A DNA stretch of 64,000 nucleotides, from positions 64,001 to 128,000 of the IMG/VR virus record IMGVR_UViG_3300037088_000797, one strand, 5' to 3'. Below the pieces are notes generated by a model. It was not told the DNA's origin and did not search any database. It was given only the letters and a program-made list of their open reading frames with translations. The position numbers and the translations under genes were made by a program. This DNA is from a virus. Shown here one piece after another: positions 59,351-64,000 of this stretch (position 1 is its first letter; each line of letters starts with the position of its first letter).

Positions 59351-62101
59351 TTAATTTATCCATGCAACAGCACTCCAAGAAGTACCTGTATTGTTATTAA
59401 CAAATGACATTGAGCCATAATTAGTATTAATTAAAGCAACTTGACAAACAGCATCTGCAATAGTTCTACCATTACCACATATAGTTATATTATCACTCAA
59501 AGCATTACCATAAATATCGGCAACTGTAATTCTTTGACCCGGTTTTGGAGTTAAAGGTAATACGACACAAACACCAGTGCCACCAGTTACTCCAATAAAA
59601 TCATCATTTATTGTTGCAGTATAATTTACACTTATATTGCGAACACCAACAGTATTTCCGCCAGTGCCACCAGTTGGTGAATAAATAATCCACGTATTAC
59701 CACTAATATTATTTGCAACTGTTGCGCCACTACCAACAAAAGTATATGACATTCCAGTTGGATTGGTATAAATATTGACATTGTTACCAACCTGTGTAAT
59801 AATTGTTGCTCCACTTTGTGTAAATGTATATCCAGTAAAGCCACCTGTACCACCACTTGAATAAATTATAATATCATTTCCAACTTGTGATATTGAAGTG
59901 TTTCCACTACCGACAAAACTTCTAAATTGAAGATTTTTATTAAGAGTACTGTCATATATGCCTGTACCTGTACCAATATTAGTAGCACCAGTAATTGTGC
60001 CACCACCTGTACTACCAGTACCACCACTTGTTAGAATATATCCGGGGTATGGCAAAATCCAGCCACTTGCTGATGTATCTGCTACAAGAACTGCTCTAAC
60101 CACATGTTCAAGAATTGTGGGTTTTGTTGTTTGTAATTTACCAGCAATACTATCACTAAGGAAGTATGTACTGTTCATTGTTATGCCAGTTAAACCACTA
60201 ATATATCCTGCCTGAGTAAGATCAAATACGTTTGGATTTACAACCTTATTTACAATACCAATAACTTCACCATTATATTTACCATTTGCAATAGCTTTAT
60301 TATATGTCCCACCACTCCAACCAACCACATCGCTTACAGCAAATCCGTGTGAGATTTGTGTTATTCTTCTTGTATTAGTACCACTCTCAGTAATTCCTGA
60401 TGATATAATATATCCAGCATATGGCAATACCCAACCACTTGCAGCAGAATCTGCAATAATAACTGCTTTACTAACATAGCCAAGTGTTATTGGTTCAACT
60501 GAACTTAATTGACCTGCAATAGTATCACTTAAAAAATAAGTTGTATTTGCAACAAACATTGAAGGTGTTCCGCCTGTTGGTATTTGTGAAATATAACCTG
60601 TGGTAGTTAAATCAAAACAATCAGCATTATAACATTTAGTTACTATACCAAGAATTTCACCATTATATAAGCCATTGGCGATTGGTTTATTATATGTACC
60701 ACCACTATAACCAATAACATCTTTTACTACAAAACCATGAGAAGTCTGACATATTAATTTACTAACCTTTTCATTTATAAGATTTGCATATCCCTTATCA
60801 ATAAGTGAACGATCACTATAATCAGCACTATAATCAGCACCATACTCAATACCTGCAAGGTTACCAACACCACGTACTATTGTTGTTGTCTGACATAATG
60901 CTCCGCCTAATTTAACATTTAAACCACCAACGCTTAAACCGTTTGTAGCACCTGTAATTGTGCCACCACCAGTTCCACCACTTGCAAGACCAAAAGATAC
61001 TTTACCTGATGTTGAATTATAATAAAGTACGTCAATTTCACTTGTTTTTGCAGGTAAATTACATACAATAATATTACCTCTTGCACCAGTACCAGTACCA
61101 AGTCCACTTTCAATTACCACATCACCGCCAATACAGTTTTGAGCACCAATACCATCAGTAGCATCACCACCACAAATAAATAAATGACCACCACAACCAG
61201 CAAATCCAACTTGTGAATATCCATGACCACCAATAATATAATTTGCTGGAGCATTTGGAGTAAGTGAATCACCACCATAACCAAGTATAGTACCTGATTG
61301 TGGTAAAGTTAATGTACGATTAACTGGACTAAAACTCAAACCACATCTTCCAGTTGTACCAAGATTAACACTTGATGTTGGCGTGATAAGTGTAATTTGA
61401 CCAGTACCTTTTGCGCTTATATCTAAAGCAATACATGTTGCTTGACCAGCTACACAAATATTAGCAACGGTATATCCAGTGCTCATTGTAGGATATCCTA
61501 ATGTTACTACGGTGTTTGCAGGACCGTTAACACCAACTAAATATAAACCATTTAATGCTTTAACAGTAAAATAATTAGGATTATATAATGTTGTTCCACT
61601 GAATATTAATGTACTGTCAATTAATTTATTTCCCGCATTATTAAAAACTGGTATATGAAATGTAGTTCCAGTTGTATTTTGCAAATCAACATATCTTTTA
61701 GTTACAAGAGATTCATTAATAAATGTGCTGCTATAATCAGCACCATACTGAATACCAACTCCTGTAACATCTGTTATTACTGCAGATGGACTTATTGCAC
61801 CACCAAGACAAATATTTTTACCGCTAACACCAAGACCGTTTGTTGCACCAGTAATTGTACCACCGCCACCAGTACCACCACTGAAAGTCTTTAAAATCAA
61901 GTCAGCATCAGTAACACCATTTTTATACCAATATTCGGCATTACCAATATTCACGGTTAAACCAATATATCTCTGAGATTCAGATATTCTGGTATTAGTT
62001 TCGCCAGTATCTGCATATGGTTGATTTAATGCATTCAAATATTTGGCATCAATTGGGTTACCTACACCTATGCTAAAATTATCACTGAAAGGAATTGCCA
62101 T
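59351..62101 (-). CDS. Tail-fibre protein with shared N- and C-terminal modules
   Basis: 916 residues. The N-terminal module (DAKYLNALNQPY ... QRYIGLTVNIGNAEYWYKNG) is shared with 55933-58134. Several GIxYGADYSxxFxxxSLVTKRYVD-type linkers recur. Two copies of a ~100-residue unit with VVGWSGGTYNKAIANGKYNG / VIGYSGGTYNKPIANGLYNG and ...TTYFLSDTIAGQLSS are arranged in tandem. The C-terminus (GQRITVADIYGNALSDNITI, CGNGRTIADA) matches the fibre end of 55933-58134. Confidence 0.75.
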   Translation of the reverse strand: MAIPFSDNFSIGVGNPIDAKYLNALNQPYADTGETNTRISESQRYIGLTVNIGNAEYWYKNGVTDADLILKTFSGGTGGGGTITGATNGLGVSGKNICLGGAISPSAVITDVTGVGIQYGADYSSTFINESLVTKRYVDLQNTTGTTFHIPVFNNAGNKLIDSTLIFSGTTLYNPNYFTVKALNGLYLVGVNGPANTVVTLGYPTMSTGYTVANICVAGQATCIALDISAKGTGQITLITPTSSVNLGTTGRCGLSFSPVNRTLTLPQSGTILGYGGDSLTPNAPANYIIGGHGYSQVGFAGCGGHLFICGGDATDGIGAQNCIGGDVVIESGLGTGTGARGNIIVCNLPAKTSEIDVLYYNSTSGKVSFGLASGGTGGGTITGATNGLSVGGLNVKLGGALCQTTTIVRGVGNLAGIEYGADYSADYSDRSLIDKGYANLINEKVSKLICQTSHGFVVKDVIGYSGGTYNKPIANGLYNGEILGIVTKCYNADCFDLTTTGYISQIPTGGTPSMFVANTTYFLSDTIAGQLSSVEPITLGYVSKAVIIADSAASGWVLPYAGYIISSGITESGTNTRRITQISHGFAVSDVVGWSGGTYNKAIANGKYNGEVIGIVNKVVNPNVFDLTQAGYISGLTGITMNSTYFLSDSIAGKLQTTKPTILEHVVRAVLVADTSASGWILPYPGYILTSGGTGSTGGGTITGATNIGTGTGIYDSTLNKNLQFRSFVGSGNTSISQVGNDIIIYSSGGTGGFTGYTFTQSGATIITQVGNNVNIYTNPTGMSYTFVGSGATVANNISGNTWIIYSPTGGTGGNTVGVRNISVNYTATINDDFIGVTGGTGVCVVLPLTPKPGQRITVADIYGNALSDNITICGNGRTIADAVCQVALINTNYGSMSFVNNNTGTSWSAVAWIN

Positions 62102-62134
62102 TTTTTATGTTTTTATTTTTACTTCTAATTTTTA

Positions 62135-64000
62135 TTATCCTATTAACATTGAGCCACTTGCTGTCGCTTGTTTATTGCTTATATATACCTTATATGGACA
62201 TCCTGACCAACACACTGTTGTGACTGCTACAGGGTCTGGTGAAGGAAATAAATTACATCCAGCACCAATACCACCACCGATTAAACCACAGTTTGATGGG
62301 TTAATATACCATGTTGATTTGTCTGCACCTGCTGCTGTTGGTACAGCAAACCATAAATAATCATTACCAGTACTGTTAAATGCAATACTAACCGAACCTG
62401 CACTACCTGCAAGTACTTTTGTGCCCGTTAATACCATTGCACAACTTGCTGTTGGACGATTTGCACCAGCAGGACCGGGACATGTACACAGTCCCCAATA
62501 ATATGGTAATAATGCAGTTGTAACAAAACTACTTGAACCAAATTGAACAGCATTCGTGTTTTTAGCACTACCACACCATGATTGCTGTTGACCACAAGAA
62601 GTAAACGTTGTTGTATTAATTGCTACTGATTGTGGTGAACTTACTGATATATTTGTTGCAAGATTACTTCCAAGTGTTACGTCTCTAACACACATCGTTG
62701 CTGGTTGAACATTGGCGTTTGTAAATCCCCAAGTAAATGATTTAGTACCGCTTATTACACAACCAACTTCAACTGTTGAAAGCACACCACTATTACTAAA
62801 ACTACTAAAAGCAGGTGCTATATATGGTGCAAGTATTTCTTCAAGTATTCTATCTAAACCACAACCACTCAATGAACTACCAGCAGATAAACCACCAACA
62901 GTTATTGTAGAGGGACTTGAACATTGATATGTGGTAGAACCACTTGCTTTATCATCCACATATTTTTTATCAACTAATTGAGTGTCCTGTGAAAATGTAG
63001 GATGAGAAGCATATCTCATGTCACTACCATTTACTGTTATATCATTACTTTGAAGTGTTAATCCACTTAAGCCTATAACTGATAAAATACCAGCACCTGA
63101 ATTTATTTCTGTTAATGCAGGAGTTGCATATATATAATTATCCGTAAAACCAGTATCACCAATAATTACTGAAATTGGGTCAATTTTTACGGCAAATCCA
63201 TTTTTACCAAGAACTAATGCTTGTGCATTGGTATTAATTGTTACGTCACTTGTTAATACACCGCCTAATTCAGCATTTTTTCCAACTTTATTTAAACCAT
63301 TAGTAGCACCAGTCAATGTAATTCCTAATACAGTGCTTAAACCACCATTATTAATGTCAACATTAAATGTATTTCCTGACCATTGTATTGAATTGCCAGC
63401 AAGTGCAGCACCATCTACTGATATTGTACCACCACCAATATTAATGCCAATACCAGCAATAAATGTTGGACTACTGAATAAACCAAATAACATTGAAGTT
63501 ACGCCCGGATTTATTGGATTATCTGTTACCAATACCCAAATACTATTACTATTCGTATTACCACTAATAACAGGTATTAATGAACCTTGAACGGTTTGAC
63601 CACTTAAATAAAAATCCGCAACACGACCCCAAGAACCAGTATTTGCACTATATATACCATTTTCACTACCAGTTAATTGATCTTTAACCAAAACTCTCAT
63701 GCCATCGGTTGTAGTAACTCCGTCTATAGATTGATTGGTACTTAATGTAATATTACCAATTGTTGCAATTTCTACAGCCAATTTTGGACTAAGACCTAAT
63801 GCAACAGTATCAACATATTTTTTATCTACAATTTCAGTATCATTACTAAAGAAAGGATGTGTAATATATTTTAATTTACCACCACTAAAACTTGTATCAC
63901 CAGTTAATGCGCCACCTAAAAATACTGTTGAACCACTAACATGTAAGCCACTCTGAGCATCTGTTAATGTACCAGCACCACTGCCAACTTTAACCCAACT
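62135..64000 (-). CDS. Tail-fibre protein, 5' end beyond the window
   Basis: The minus frame is open to the right edge; an apparent start at 63781 is an in-frame TTG within a continuous frame (...IVDKKYVDTVALGLSPK... precedes it), so the gene is larger and partial here (at least 621 codons). It contains the fibre linker KYITHPFFSNDTEIVDKKYV, a second copy QDTQLVDKKYVDD, and the Cys-rich C-terminal domain shared with 58190-59260 (LLPYYWG, GANRPTAS, GTKVLAGSAGSVSIAFNSTG, YLWFAVPTAAGADKSTW, SGCPYKVYISN). One of the paralogous fibres. Confidence 0.75.
   Translation of the reverse strand, partial: SWVKVGSGAGTLTDAQSGLHVSGSTVFLGGALTGDTSFSGGKLKYITHPFFSNDTEIVDKKYVDTVALGLSPKLAVEIATIGNITLSTNQSIDGVTTTDGMRVLVKDQLTGSENGIYSANTGSWGRVADFYLSGQTVQGSLIPVISGNTNSNSIWVLVTDNPINPGVTSMLFGLFSSPTFIAGIGINIGGGTISVDGAALAGNSIQWSGNTFNVDINNGGLSTVLGITLTGATNGLNKVGKNAELGGVLTSDVTINTNAQALVLGKNGFAVKIDPISVIIGDTGFTDNYIYATPALTEINSGAGILSVIGLSGLTLQSNDITVNGSDMRYASHPTFSQDTQLVDKKYVDDKASGSTTYQCSSPSTITVGGLSAGSSLSGCGLDRILEEILAPYIAPAFSSFSNSGVLSTVEVGCVISGTKSFTWGFTNANVQPATMCVRDVTLGSNLATNISVSSPQSVAINTTTFTSCGQQQSWCGSAKNTNAVQFGSSSFVTTALLPYYWGLCTCPGPAGANRPTASCAMVLTGTKVLAGSAGSVSIAFNSTGNDYLWFAVPTAAGADKSTWYINPSNCGLIGGGIGAGCNLFPSPDPVAVTTVCWSGCPYKVYISNKQATASGSMLIG

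Noticed and set aside
63779-63781. TTG start for the last fibre gene
   Set aside because: The frame is open upstream to the window edge with fibre-type sequence, so the true start lies outside.
1-64000. tRNA genes, integrase or attachment sites
   Set aside because: No cloverleaf-like sequence or integrase motif was seen, although a faint tRNA could be missed by eye. Nothing supports a prophage.

Overview
The window is a gene-dense, AT-rich stretch of a large tailed phage with a contractile (T4-type, myovirus-like) tail. Support comes from a T4 gp25-family and a gp6/gpJ-type baseplate protein, a family B DNA polymerase, a DnaG-type primase, a RuvC-like nuclease, an SNF2-type helicase, tail fibres and seven homing-endonuclease-type genes. 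All genes but one lie on the minus strand, so functional order runs from high to low coordinates. A host in the Bacteroidota is likely but inferred. The FnIII modules of the tail proteins are of the kind common in that phylum, starts lack Shine-Dalgarno sequences and have A-rich leaders, and three sites match the Bacteroidota promoter pattern (TTTG/TTG, 19-20 nt, TAnnTTTG).

Layout. 64000-44573: an array of paralogous, often Cys-rich tail-fibre genes, two with long 17-residue repeat arrays, with a GT9-like glycosyltransferase and a GIY-YIG endonuclease embedded. 44531-43663: a small membrane (holin-like) protein and a small virion-type protein. 43666-42923: the only plus-strand gene, a GIY-YIG homing endonuclease. 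42827-37000: SNF2 helicase, a small protein and DNA polymerase. 36956-22740: an accessory block of multidomain proteins. It includes a 2021-residue polyprotein with two kinase-like folds, a ParB-like module, a CCA-adding-type nucleotidyltransferase and a 2H phosphoesterase; a HAD-ART-ParB fusion; a second 2H protein; a PD-(D/E)XK protein; a WYL-domain protein; and a NUDIX protein. 22596-18855: a GT4-type glycosyltransferase and tail-assembly-region proteins. 18767-5831: baseplate and tail proteins. 5748-1: RHH protein, RuvC-like nuclease, a frameshifted GIY-YIG gene, metallophosphoesterase, a GIY-YIG gene, primase and an ECF-like sigma factor cut by the left edge.

Regulation. A short motif, (A)GTATTTATA read in the direction of transcription, lies 14-41 nt upstream of the first gene of most late-type units, most often 14-18 nt. 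It also precedes the single plus-strand gene, in the plus orientation, which fixes its polarity. Hairpin terminators often end one unit just before the motif starts the next. Replication genes (helicase/polymerase, metallophosphoesterase, primase unit) instead carry host-type promoter matches. The phage sigma factor is an obvious candidate reader of the late-type motif, but this is inference.

Most interesting system. The accessory block (36956-22740) carries the late-type motif like the structural genes. Its enzymatic domains are separated by linkers with (I/L/V)-x-E sites (INE, LNE, LTE, IAE), the pattern cut by T4-type prohead proteases. I propose that these are virion-packaged 'polyvalent' proteins, cut into separate effectors during capsid maturation and injected with the DNA. 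The domain set (2H, HAD, CCA-adding enzyme, ART, NUDIX) points to tRNA/RNA repair and to modification or defence of host targets. No prohead protease or major capsid gene is in this window to confirm it.
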